Positions 23,316 to 32,300 of a stretch of 33,165 nt of DNA are shown piece after piece (the stretch's first letter is position 1; each line of letters starts with the position of its first letter). The stretch comes from an uncultured Pseudomonadota bacterium (GTDB lineage: Bacteria; Pseudomonadota; Gammaproteobacteria; Steroidobacterales; Steroidobacteraceae): positions 2,524 to 35,688 of the forward strand of contig CADEFQ010000033.1 in assembly GCA_902826635.1 (NCBI GenBank), given 5' to 3'. Below the pieces are notes generated by a model. It saw only the letters and a list, made by a program, of their open reading frames with translations. It did no database searches and was not told the DNA's origin. A program made the position numbers and the translations under genes.

Positions 23316-24353
23316 TTGATCTTCGTCAAACTCCGTGCCGGGCTGGCGGGCTTGTCGCCCGCGTACTTCGGCATGGTGATGGCGACGGGCATCGTGTCGA
23401 TCGCGGCGCACATGCTCGGGTACCCGCGCGTGGCCCACGGGTTGTTCGTGGTCAACTGCGTCGTCTATCCGGTCCTCTGGCTGCTCTACCTGCTGCGGGT
23501 CCTGTGGCATCCGCGGGCGTTCCTCGACGATCTCGTCGACCATTTGCGCGGGCCGGGTTTCTTCACCGCGATCGCGGCAACCGGTGTGCTCGGCAGCCAG
23601 GCGATGCTGCTCCACGGGCAACTGCGCTGGGCGTTCGCGCTCTGGTGTGCCGCCGTTGCGCTGTGGCTGGTGCTGACCTATGCGATCTTCACGATCCTGA
23701 CCGTCAAGGAGACGAAACCGCCGCTCGACCGTGGCATCAACGGCGGCTGGCTGCTCGCGGTCGTCGCGACACAATCGATCGCGGTGCTGAGTGCCGTGCT
23801 CGCCGCGCACATTGGACAGCCCTACAAGCTCGAACTCAATTTCTTCGCGCTGTCGATGTGGCTGTGGGGCGGCATGCTCTACATCTGGATGATGTCGCTG
23901 ATCTTCTATCGGTACACGTTCTTTTCGTTCCAGCCGGGCGATCTCTCGCCACCCTACTGGATCAACATGGGCGCGATGGCGATCTCGACGCTCGCGGGAT
24001 CACTGCTGATCGTCAACGCGCCCGATGCACCCTTCCTCACGTCGCTGCGCCCGTTCATCAAGGGTTTCACGATCTTCTACTGGGCGACCGGCACCTGGTG
24101 GATTCCGATGCTGCTCGTCCTCGGCGTCTGGCGCCATGTCTACCGCCGCTTCCCGCTCAACTACGATCCGCTCTACTGGGGCGCGGTGTTCCCGCTCGGC
24201 ATGTACGCGGCGAGCACGCACGAAATGATCCGGGCGCTCGATCTCACGTTCCTCGAGCCGCTGCCGACGATCGTCTTCGCGGTCGCGCTGGCCGCGTGGC
24301 TCACGACTTTCGTCGGCTGGTTGCGCGCCTTTCGGCTGCCCACGCCGCGGTGA
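23316..24353 (+). CDS. TDT-family transporter (TehA/SLAC1-like)
   Basis: A 345-residue membrane protein with about ten transmembrane helices. It begins with the family motif LSPAYFGMVMATGIVSIAAH and includes GPGFFTAIAATGVLGSQA, LNFFALSMWLWGGMLYIWM and FIKGFTIFYWATGTWWIPML. The family (TDT, tellurite-resistance/dicarboxylate transporter) includes TehA, Mae1, sulfite exporter SSU1 and the plant anion channel SLAC1, whose substrates are anions such as malate, sulfite, chloride or nitrate; the substrate here is not known. Translation probably starts at the TTG at 23316, since no ATG or GTG precedes the first conserved helix. Its 3' end overlaps the convergent narK gene by 53 bases. A link with nitrate metabolism is suggested only by that neighbour. 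Confidence 0.8.
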   Translation: MIFVKLRAGLAGLSPAYFGMVMATGIVSIAAHMLGYPRVAHGLFVVNCVVYPVLWLLYLLRVLWHPRAFLDDLVDHLRGPGFFTAIAATGVLGSQAMLLHGQLRWAFALWCAAVALWLVLTYAIFTILTVKETKPPLDRGINGGWLLAVVATQSIAVLSAVLAAHIGQPYKLELNFFALSMWLWGGMLYIWMMSLIFYRYTFFSFQPGDLSPPYWINMGAMAISTLAGSLLIVNAPDAPFLTSLRPFIKGFTIFYWATGTWWIPMLLVLGVWRHVYRRFPLNYDPLYWGAVFPLGMYAASTHEMIRALDLTFLEPLPTIVFAVALAAWLTTFVGWLRAFRLPTPR

Positions 24354-25641
24354 TTTCGGGCAGGTCGTGCTCGGCGCCGAGCGCCGGGAACTTGCCGAGA
24401 TCCATGCGCCTGATCGCGTAGTGCATCCAGGCGAGCGCTGCCGCCACGAGCAGGAACAGCAACATGAAGCAGCTCGACCAGATGTTGGTGTAGTCGGCCA
24501 GCGCACCGAAGGCGATCGGCAGCAGGAAGCCGCCCAGGCCGCCGATCATGCCGACGACACCGCCCACCGCGCCGACGTGCCCCGGGTAGTAGACCGGAAT
24601 GTGCTTGTACACGGCCGCCTTGCCGAGCGACATGAAGAAGCCGAGCACGAACACCAGCACAGTGAACGGCACGAGGCCGATGGCGAGCCCGAAGCGGATG
24701 TCGCCGTCGATGCCCTTCACGATGTACTGCGTTTCGGGGTACGAGAGGATGAACGTGCAGAGCGCCGAGATGCCGAAGGTCCAGTACATCACGCTGCGCG
24801 CGCCGATGCGGTCCGAGAGCTGTCCGCCGACGACGCGGAACAGACTCGCGGGGATCGAGTAGCAGGCGGCGATCAGGCCGGCGGTCTTCACATCGAGCCC
24901 GTACGCGCCGATCAGGTAACGCGGCAGCCACAGCGCGAGCGCGACGAAGCCGCCGAAGACGAAGAAGTAGTAGAGCGAGAAGCGCCATACCTGCAGGTTC
25001 GCGAGCGGCTCGATCTGCTTGCGAAACGGCATCGGCTTCGCGCCCGAGGCGCGGCGCTCCGCCAGCTTCGGATCGTCGGCGGCCAGCAACCAGTAGAGTA
25101 CGCCCGCGACAGCCAGCGCGACCGCCCAGATCTTCGCCACCATCATCCAGCCCGCCGCGACCATCACCAGCGGGGCGAGCAGCTTCGTAACGGCCGAGCC
25201 CACGTTGCCCGCGCCGAATACGCCGAGCGCGGTGCCTTGCTTCTCCTGCGGAAACCATTGCGAAACGTAGGTGATGCCGACCGAGAACGAGCCGCCGGCG
25301 ATGCCGACGAACAGGGCGGCAAACAGGAATTCCGCATAAGTGCTCGCCCAGGTCAGCGTCCAGGTCGCCGCGGCGCCGACCAGCATGACGAGCGTCAGCA
25401 CGAGCCTTCCGCCGTACTGGTCGGCCCAGATGCCGAGGAACAGACGGATCAGCGAGCCGGTGAGGATCGGCGTGGCGATCAGCAGGCCGAACTGCGTACC
25501 GGAGAGGCCGAGCTCCTGCTGGATCTCGATGCCGATGATCGAGAAGATCGTCCAGACCGCGAAGCAGACCGTGAAGGCGAATGTGCTGAGCCACATCGCC
25601 CGCTGGGCTCCGGGCCGGGATGCTGGTGCGCCTTCGCTCAT
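24301..25641 (-). CDS. narK: NarK-type nitrate/nitrite transporter (MFS, NNP family)
   Basis: A 446-residue major-facilitator protein with twelve likely transmembrane helices. Both nitrate-signature segments are present: GGSFSVGITYVSQWFPQEKQ in the N-terminal half and VYYPGHVGAVGGVVGMIGG in the C-terminal half. The conserved Arg in GSLIRLFLGIWADQYGGR and another in PASLFRVVGGQLSDRIGAR are at the usual helix 2 and 8 positions for anion binding. It imports nitrate or exchanges it for nitrite. The sequence reads as the single-domain NarK type; proton symport versus antiport cannot be decided. Last gene of the nar operon; its start overlaps the ppiC stop as ATGA. Confidence 0.93.
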   Translation of the reverse strand: MSEGAPASRPGAQRAMWLSTFAFTVCFAVWTIFSIIGIEIQQELGLSGTQFGLLIATPILTGSLIRLFLGIWADQYGGRLVLTLVMLVGAAATWTLTWASTYAEFLFAALFVGIAGGSFSVGITYVSQWFPQEKQGTALGVFGAGNVGSAVTKLLAPLVMVAAGWMMVAKIWAVALAVAGVLYWLLAADDPKLAERRASGAKPMPFRKQIEPLANLQVWRFSLYYFFVFGGFVALALWLPRYLIGAYGLDVKTAGLIAACYSIPASLFRVVGGQLSDRIGARSVMYWTFGISALCTFILSYPETQYIVKGIDGDIRFGLAIGLVPFTVLVFVLGFFMSLGKAAVYKHIPVYYPGHVGAVGGVVGMIGGLGGFLLPIAFGALADYTNIWSSCFMLLFLLVAAALAWMHYAIRRMDLGKFPALGAEHDLPEITAAWAAERRATSRRKS

Positions 25642-26498
25642 CCGGTACCGCCTCCATTTTCTGCCAGGGCCTCGATCTCCGCGAGGCCGCGTACCTCGAA
25701 GCGCTCCTGCAGGGTGAGCAGGTAGTGCTGCAGCTCGCGCTGGCGCACCTGCAGCTCGAGATAGTCGGCAATGCGCGCGCGCACCGAATCGAACGCAAGT
25801 GGCACGCCGCTTTCGATTTCATCGACGCACACGACGTGATAGCCCCAGCGTGACTCGACCGGGAACGCCGCGAGTCCCACGGGCAGACGGAACACCTGAC
25901 GATCGAACTCCGGCGTCGTCTCGCCCGGTTGCAGCCAGCCGAGCTCACCCGCTTCGCTCTTCGAGGGGCAGTCGGAGCGGCGCAGTGCGAAATCGGCGAA
26001 CAGCGCGGGATTCTCGAGCAGCTGCGCGATCATGGCTTCGGCATCACTGCGCGCCTGCCAGCGACCCTGCATGTCATCGGCCGGAGCTGCCAGCAGGATG
26101 TGACGCACGCGGGCCCGGTCGGGCGAGCGGAAGCGATCGCGGTTCTGCTCGTAGTAGCGGCGGCAGTCCTCGTCCGTGGGTGTGCGGTCGACGATTTCGC
26201 GTTCCAGCAGCAGCCGGATGCCGGCCTCTTCCGGCGTTTCGTGGCCGACGCCTGCCACTTCCGCCGCGAGCCCGAGCCGCTCGACCTCCCGTCGCAACAA
26301 CTCGCGCACGACCAGCGCCCGGGCCGCGGCGGCGCGCGACGCTTCGGGTTTCGCGGCCCGGTGATGCTGCATCTCGCGCGCGATGTCGGCCTCGCTGATC
26401 GCCGTGTCGCCGACGTAGAGAACGCAGGGCGCCGGACCGCCGAGCGTGCGCGGGCCGTCGTCGACATCGTGCACGTGCCGGTGCGTAGCGGTCGCCAT
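25638..26498 (-). CDS. PpiC-type peptidyl-prolyl isomerase of the nar operon
   Basis: A 286-residue protein. The N-terminal half is helical, SurA/NifM-like (ISEADIAREMQHH, RALVVRELLRREVERLGL). The parvulin (PpiC) domain spans about 140-245, with RARVRHILLAAP, ALFADFALRRSDCPSKSEAG, ELGWLQPGETTPEFDRQVFR and SRWGYHVVCVDEI. No signal peptide or membrane helix is visible, so it probably acts in the cytoplasm. Homologues occur at this place in narGHJI operons of pseudomonads, so a role in folding or cofactor loading of nitrate reductase is likely but inferred. The ATG at 26498 is chosen because it follows the narI stop by two bases; the upstream in-frame extension reads across narI. Confidence 0.88.
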   Translation of the reverse strand: MATATHRHVHDVDDGPRTLGGPAPCVLYVGDTAISEADIAREMQHHRAAKPEASRAAAARALVVRELLRREVERLGLAAEVAGVGHETPEEAGIRLLLEREIVDRTPTDEDCRRYYEQNRDRFRSPDRARVRHILLAAPADDMQGRWQARSDAEAMIAQLLENPALFADFALRRSDCPSKSEAGELGWLQPGETTPEFDRQVFRLPVGLAAFPVESRWGYHVVCVDEIESGVPLAFDSVRARIADYLELQVRQRELQHYLLTLQERFEVRGLAEIEALAENGGGTG

Positions 26499-26500
26499 GC

Positions 26501-27205
26501 TCAGGCCCTCGGCCCGTAGTTGAGCGTTGCCTGGCGCCTGCGAACCACCTGATACGGCCGCCACAGGTAGCTGAGCGGAATGCTCCACACGTGCACGAGG
26601 CGCGTGAACGGCGCGATCAGGAACAAGGTCATGCCAAGCACGAGATGCGCCTGATAGACCCAGTGCACGCCGTAGATGAAGTTGGCGGCACCCGCGCGGA
26701 AAGTCACGATGTGTTGCGCCCATTCGCTGAGCACGATCATCACGCTGCCGTCGAGGTGATCCATCGACAGGCGGATGCTCACCATGCCGAGCAGCAGCTG
26801 CGCGAAGATCAGCACGAGCACCAGCAGGTCACCGAACGAGCCGGTCGCGCGCACCCGCGCATCGAACAGGCGCCGCCAGAGCAGAATCAAGATACCCGCG
26901 AAGCACAACACGGCGGCGATGCCGCCGACCCACATCGCGAGCAGCTGCTTCTGCGGCGCTGTGATCAGCAGCTCGTACACCGCGTGCGGCGTCAGCAGGC
27001 CGACGATGTGGCCGCCAAGAATCGCGAGGATGCCGATGTGGAAGAGGTTGCTGCCGAGGCGCATGCCCCGGCTCGACAACAACTGGCTCGAACCGGTGCG
27101 CCACGTGTACATGGCGTAGTCGAAGCGCGCCCAGCTGCCGATCAGGAACACGGCGATCGCGATATACGGATAGATCTGGAAGGCAAACTGGTGAAGGTAG
27201 TTCAT
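26501..27205 (-). CDS. narI: Respiratory nitrate reductase, gamma subunit (cytochrome b)
   Basis: A 234-residue membrane protein with five transmembrane helices. The four heme b ligands are at His56 and His66 (NLFHIGILAILGGHIVG) and His187 and His205 (YQAHLVLG, TRLVHVWS), the last two at the same numbers as in E. coli NarI. It anchors NarGH to the inner membrane and oxidises quinol on the periplasmic side, passing electrons through both hemes to the NarH iron-sulfur chain. The start overlaps the narJ stop by four bases. Length is normal, and the C-terminus is basic and cytoplasmic. Confidence 0.97.
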   Translation of the reverse strand: MNYLHQFAFQIYPYIAIAVFLIGSWARFDYAMYTWRTGSSQLLSSRGMRLGSNLFHIGILAILGGHIVGLLTPHAVYELLITAPQKQLLAMWVGGIAAVLCFAGILILLWRRLFDARVRATGSFGDLLVLVLIFAQLLLGMVSIRLSMDHLDGSVMIVLSEWAQHIVTFRAGAANFIYGVHWVYQAHLVLGMTLFLIAPFTRLVHVWSIPLSYLWRPYQVVRRRQATLNYGPRA

Positions 27206-27858
27206 CGTGGCACCTGTCTGGTCGTGGGCTTGCAGTCCTTGCCCGGCGCTTCCACGCCGAAGCGCACCGCTTCCTCTTCCCAGAGGCGATCCATCGCCTC
27301 GGGTGTGTCGTCGCGGGGCTCGGCACTCGCGCGCTCGCGCAGCGCGCGCACGTCGAGCTTGCCGGCACCGATATCAGCGAGGATTTCGAACAGCACCGCG
27401 TAGGGGCTGCGGCGCTCCGCGGCGCGTGCGGCGAGCAGCGCGACGATATGGCCCACGTGCTGCAGCCAGTCGACGCTTTCGTGCTGCGGCCGGTGGCTCA
27501 GGTATTCGAGCACCAGCGGCAGATAGTCCGGCAGTTCCTTCGCCGCAAGTTCGAAACCGTTTTTGCGATAGGCCTCGAGCAGGTCGACCATCGCCTGGCC
27601 GCGGTCGCGCGATTCTCCGTGGATGTGCTCGAACAGCAGCAGGCTCATCGAGCGGCCGCGGTCGAACAGGCCGAGCCAGGTGTCCTGAGCGACGAGCGGA
27701 TCGGTGTCGAGGAGATCGCGCGCGAACCCCTCGAGTGCCGCACTCTGCTGCGGCGCGAGCCCGCAGTCGTCGATGGCGGCGAGCACTTCGTCGCGGTGCG
27801 CCCACATTTCGTCCTGGGGGTAGTCCATCAATACGCTCACCAGCTTGAGCGGATTCAA
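27202..27858 (-). CDS. narJ: Nitrate reductase assembly chaperone NarJ
   Basis: A 218-residue helical protein of the TorD/NarJ chaperone family. Typical segments are LVSVLMDYPQDEMW at the start, DTWLGLFDRGRSMSLLLFEH with HIHGESRDRGQAM (the most conserved NarJ stretch), and ELPDYLPLVLEYLS. It is not part of the mature enzyme; it binds the NarG N-terminus and holds the apoenzyme until the molybdenum cofactor and the FS0 cluster are inserted. ATGA overlaps join it to narH upstream and narI downstream. Confidence 0.95.
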   Translation of the reverse strand: MNPLKLVSVLMDYPQDEMWAHRDEVLAAIDDCGLAPQQSAALEGFARDLLDTDPLVAQDTWLGLFDRGRSMSLLLFEHIHGESRDRGQAMVDLLEAYRKNGFELAAKELPDYLPLVLEYLSHRPQHESVDWLQHVGHIVALLAARAAERRSPYAVLFEILADIGAGKLDVRALRERASAEPRDDTPEAMDRLWEEEAVRFGVEAPGKDCKPTTRQVPR

Positions 27859-29399
27859 GGCATCACCCCGGTCTTCTCCTGCCGGTTCGGATGGACCGAA
27901 TAGGTCGTGGTCTTGCGCGCGCTGAACAGGTCCGCGGGATTGTCGCCGCTGCAGCCGTTGCCGAACGTGAAGCCGCAGCCGCCTCGCTCGCCGTAGGCAT
28001 CGTTCGCGTACTCACGGTGTGCGCTCGGGATGACGAAGCGGTCCTCGTAGTTCGCGATGGCGAGGTAGCGATACATCTCCTCGGCCTGCGCGGCGCTGAG
28101 CCCGGCCTGTTTCAGTACCGCGTGATCCTCGACGCCGTCGACGTTGAGCGCGCGACGCCAGGCGCGCATCGCCATCAGGCGCTCGAGCGCGCGCACCACC
28201 GGCGCTTCGTTGCCCGCCGTCAGCAGGTTGGCGAGATAACGCACCGGGATACGCAGCGAGGCGATGTCGGGCAGTTCGCCGTTCATGCCGATGCGCCCGC
28301 GTTCGGCGGCCGACTGGATCGGCGACAGCGGCGGCACGTACCAGACCATCGGCAGGGTGCGGTACTCGGGATGCAGCGGCAGCGCGAGCTGCCAGTCGAT
28401 CGCGAGCTTGTAGACGGGCGAGGCCTTTGCCCCCTCGAGCCAGCTATCGGGGATGCCTTCCTTGCGCGCCGCTTCGATCACGGCGGGGTCGAACGGATCG
28501 AGAAAGATGTCGAGGTGGGCCTGATACAGATCCTTCTCGGCCGGCACCGAAGCGGCTGCCTCGATGCGATCGGCGTCATACAGCATGACGCCGAGATAAC
28601 GAATGCGCCCGACGCAGGTTTCCGAGCAGACGGTCGGCTCGCCCATTTCGATGCGCGGATAGCAGAAGATGCATTTCTCCGACTTGCCGCTCTTCCAGTT
28701 GTAATAGATTTTCTTGTACGGGCATGCCGATACGCACATGCGCCAGCCGCGGCACTTGTCCTGGTCGATCAGCACGATGCCGTCTTCCTCGCGCTTGTAA
28801 ATCGCGCCTGACGGGCACGCCGACACGCACGCCGGGTTCAGGCAGTGCTCGCACAGGCGCGGCAGGTACATCATGAAGGTCTTCTCGAACGTGCCGTAGA
28901 TTTCCTTCTGGACCCCGTCGAAGTTGCGATCGACCGAACGCTTGGCGAATTCGGTGCCGAGGATCTCCTCCCAGTTCGGGCCCCAGTGGATCTTCTGCAT
29001 GCGCTGACCGGTGATCTGCGATCGCGGCCGTGCGGTCGGCTGGTGTTTGACCTCGGGCGCCTCGTGCAGGTGCTGGTAGTCGAAATCGAACGGCTCGTAG
29101 TAGTCGTCGATCTGCGGCAGGTCGGGATTGGCGAAGATCTTCGACAACATGCGCCAGCGGCCGCCGGCTTTCGGCACCAGCTTGCCGGCGCGCGTGCGCA
29201 CCCAGCCGCCGTTCCACTTGTCCTGGTTCTCCCATTCCTTCGGGTAGCCGATGCCCGGCTTCGTCTCGACGTTGTTGAACCACGCGTACTCGACGCCTTC
29301 GCGCGACGTCCACACGTTCTTGCAGGTGATCGAGCAGGTATGGCAGCCGATGCACTTGTCGAGGTTCAGCACCATGGCGATCTGTGCGCGCACTTTCAT
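27855..29399 (-). CDS. narH: Respiratory nitrate reductase, beta subunit (iron-sulfur)
   Basis: A 514-residue electron-transfer subunit. It contains four cysteine groups for FS1-FS4: CIGCHTCSITCKNVW near the N-terminus, CEHCLNPACVSACPSGAIY, CRGWRMCVSACPYKKIYYNW, and KCIFCYPRIEMGEPTVCSET. In CRGWRMC a Trp replaces one Cys, the known NarH feature that makes one of the clusters a 3Fe-4S centre. It passes electrons from NarI hemes to NarG. The C-terminal region (PLSPIQSAAERG, NLLTAGNEAPVVRALERLMA) is complete. The start overlaps the narG stop as ATGA. Confidence 0.97.
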   Translation of the reverse strand: MKVRAQIAMVLNLDKCIGCHTCSITCKNVWTSREGVEYAWFNNVETKPGIGYPKEWENQDKWNGGWVRTRAGKLVPKAGGRWRMLSKIFANPDLPQIDDYYEPFDFDYQHLHEAPEVKHQPTARPRSQITGQRMQKIHWGPNWEEILGTEFAKRSVDRNFDGVQKEIYGTFEKTFMMYLPRLCEHCLNPACVSACPSGAIYKREEDGIVLIDQDKCRGWRMCVSACPYKKIYYNWKSGKSEKCIFCYPRIEMGEPTVCSETCVGRIRYLGVMLYDADRIEAAASVPAEKDLYQAHLDIFLDPFDPAVIEAARKEGIPDSWLEGAKASPVYKLAIDWQLALPLHPEYRTLPMVWYVPPLSPIQSAAERGRIGMNGELPDIASLRIPVRYLANLLTAGNEAPVVRALERLMAMRAWRRALNVDGVEDHAVLKQAGLSAAQAEEMYRYLAIANYEDRFVIPSAHREYANDAYGERGGCGFTFGNGCSGDNPADLFSARKTTTYSVHPNRQEKTGVMP

Positions 29400-32300
29400 G
29401 ATGCGATCTCCTCGGCGGTCTTCGGTGCCGCTTCGCCGTCCAGCCAGTCGATCATTTTCATCTTGCGCACGATCACGAACTCGTCGCGGTTGGTGCCGCA
29501 GGTGCCGTAGTAGTTGAAGCCGTAGGAGAGCTGCGCGTAGCCGCCGATCATGTGCGTGGGTTTGAGCAGCACGCGGGTCACCGAGTTGTGGATGCCGCCG
29601 CGGGTGCCGGTGATCTCCGAGCCCGGGATGTTGATGATGCGTTCCTGGGCGTGATACATCATCGCCATGCCCGACATCACGCGCTGGCTGACCACCGCGC
29701 GAGCGGTGATCGCGCCGTTCACATTGAATAGCTCGAGCCAGTCATTGTCGACGATTCCGGCCGCACGCGCGTCGTCCTCGCTGATCCACACGATCGGCCC
29801 GCCGCGCGACAGCGTCTGCATGATCAGATTGTCGCTGTAGGTGCTGTGGATGCCCCACTTCTGGTGCGGCGTGATCCAGTTGAGCACGATCTCCGGGTTG
29901 CCGTTGCTGCGTTTGTGGAGCAGCGGCTCGACCGTCCTGGTGTCGACCGGTGGTCGGTAGCTCATGAAGCCCTCGCCGAAGGCCACCATCCACGCGTGAT
30001 CCTGATAGAACTGCTGGCGCCCGGTCAGCGTGCGCCACGGGATCAGCTCATGCACGTTGGTGTAGCAGGCGTTGTAGCTGACGTGCTCGTCCTCGAGCCC
30101 CGACCAGATCGGCGAGGAGATGATCTTGCGCGGCTGCGCGACGATGTCGCGGAAGCGGATCGCCTCGTGTTCCTTGCCCTTCGCGAGATGGGTGTGGTCG
30201 CGTCCGGTGAACTGGCCCAGCGACTCCCAGGCTTTGACCGCGACGTGGCCGTTGGTTTCCGGTGCCAGGCTCAGGATCACCTCGCAGGCGTCGATCGCGG
30301 ACTCGATGCGCGGCCGGCCCTGGCTGACGCCGTCCTCCTGCACGCTGCGGTTCAGCTTGCCGAGGAACTCGACTTCGTCCTTCGTATCCCAGTTCATGCC
30401 CTTGCCGCCGTTGCCCAGTTTCTCGAGCAGCGGCCCCAGCGAGGTGAACTTGCGGTAGAGATTCGGATAGTCGCGCTCGACAACGGCGATCGACGGCATC
30501 GTCTTGCCGGGGATCGGCTCGCACTCGCCCTTTTTCCAGTCGCGCACGTCGAATGGCATCGCGAGTTCATTGGGAGTGTCGTGCAAGGTCGGCACCAGCA
30601 CCACGTCCTTCTCGACGCCAAGCACGCCCGGCGCCATGTCGCTGACGGCGCGTGCGACACCCTTGAAGATGTCCCAGTCGCTGCGTGACTCCCACGCGGG
30701 ATCCACCGCCTTCGTCAGCGGATGGATGAACGGATGCATGTCGGAAGTGTTGAGGTCGTCCTTCTCGTACCAGGTGGCGGTGGGCAGCACGACGTCCGAG
30801 TAGAGCGCGGTGGTGCACATGCGAAAATCGAGCGTGACCAGCAGGTCGAGCTTGCCCTCGGGCGCCGGGTCGCGCCATTTGATTTCCTCGGGCTTGACCG
30901 CGCCCATCTCGCCGAGGTCCTTGCCCTGCAGTCCGTGGCGCGTGCCGAGCATGTGGCGCAGCATGTACTCGTGGCCCTTGCCGGAGGAGCCGAGCAGGTT
31001 CGAGCGCCAGACGAACAATGCGCGCGGGAAGTTCTGCGGCGAGTCGGGATCCGCGAAGGCGAAATCGAGTGCACCCGACTTCAACTGCTCGACCACGTAA
31101 TCGGCCGGAGCCTGGCCGGCTTGCGCAGCGTCACGCGCGACCTGCAGCGGATTGCGGTCGAGCTGCGGCGCGCACGGCAGCCAGCCCATGCGCACCGCGC
31201 GCAGGTTGAGGTCGGCGATCGAGCCCGAGAACTTGCCGGGATCGGCAAGCGGCGAGAGCAGTTCGCTGACCGCGACTTTCTCGTAACGCCACTGGTCGGT
31301 ATTGAAGTAGTAGTACGAGGTGCCGTTCATCTGCCGCGGCGGGCGGCTCCAGTCGAGGGCAAAAGTGAGCGGTACCCAGCCGGTTTGAGGGCGCAGCTTC
31401 TCCTGGCCCACATAGTGGGCCCAGCCGCCGCCGGTCTGGCCGACGCAGCCGCACATCACCAGCATGTTGATGAGGCCGCGGTAGTTCATGTCGTTGTGGA
31501 ACCAATGGTTCATGCCGGCGCCGACGATGATCATGCTGCGGCCGCGCGTCTTGTCCGCGGTGTGTGCGAATTCCCGCGCGATCTCGATCACGTCGGCGCG
31601 CGGCACGCCGGTGATCTTTTCCTGCCACGCCGGTGTGCCGGGAACGTTGTCGTCATAGCTCGTCGCGACGTTCGCCCCGCCGAAGCCGCGCGCGACGCCG
31701 TACTGCGCGAGCAGCAGGTCGTAGACGGTGGCGACCGCCCATTCCTTGCCGTCCTCGAGCTGCAACTTGCGAATCGGGATGCGCCGTTCGAGTACCTCGT
31801 CGAACTTCGAGGCCGTCCAGCGATCGTGCTCGATGCCGCCGAAGTAGGGAAAGCTCACTGCCTCGATCCCGTCATTGAACGAGGCCAGCGACAGTCGCAG
31901 CCGGGTCTCGCGGCCCGCGCTGTCCTTTTGCTCGATGTTCCACTTGCCTTTCTCGCCCCAGCGAAAGCCCACCGAACCGCTCGGCACGGTGAGTTCGCCG
32001 CTCGTCTCGTCCCAGGCAAGCGTCTTCCACTCCGGATTGTTGTGCTCACCGAGGCCGCCCAGGTCGCTCGCGCGCAGGAAGCGTTCCGGCACGAGACGGC
32101 CGTCGGCGCGCTTCTCGAGCCGTACGAGCAGCGGCATGTCGGTGTACTGGCGGCAGTAATCGGTGAAGTACTGCGACGGCTTGTCGACGTGGAATTCCTT
32201 CAGGATCACGTGCCCGAACGCGAATGCGAGCGCCGCGTCGGTGCCTTGCTTGGGATGCAGCCAGTGATCGGTGAGCTTGGCCAGCTCCGAGTAGTCCGGG

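Noticed and set aside
24367..25725. 452-codon plus-strand frame opposite narK
   Set aside because: Translation is dominated by Arg, Glu, His and Gln as expected for the reverse of membrane-helix codons; narK itself has clear transporter motifs.
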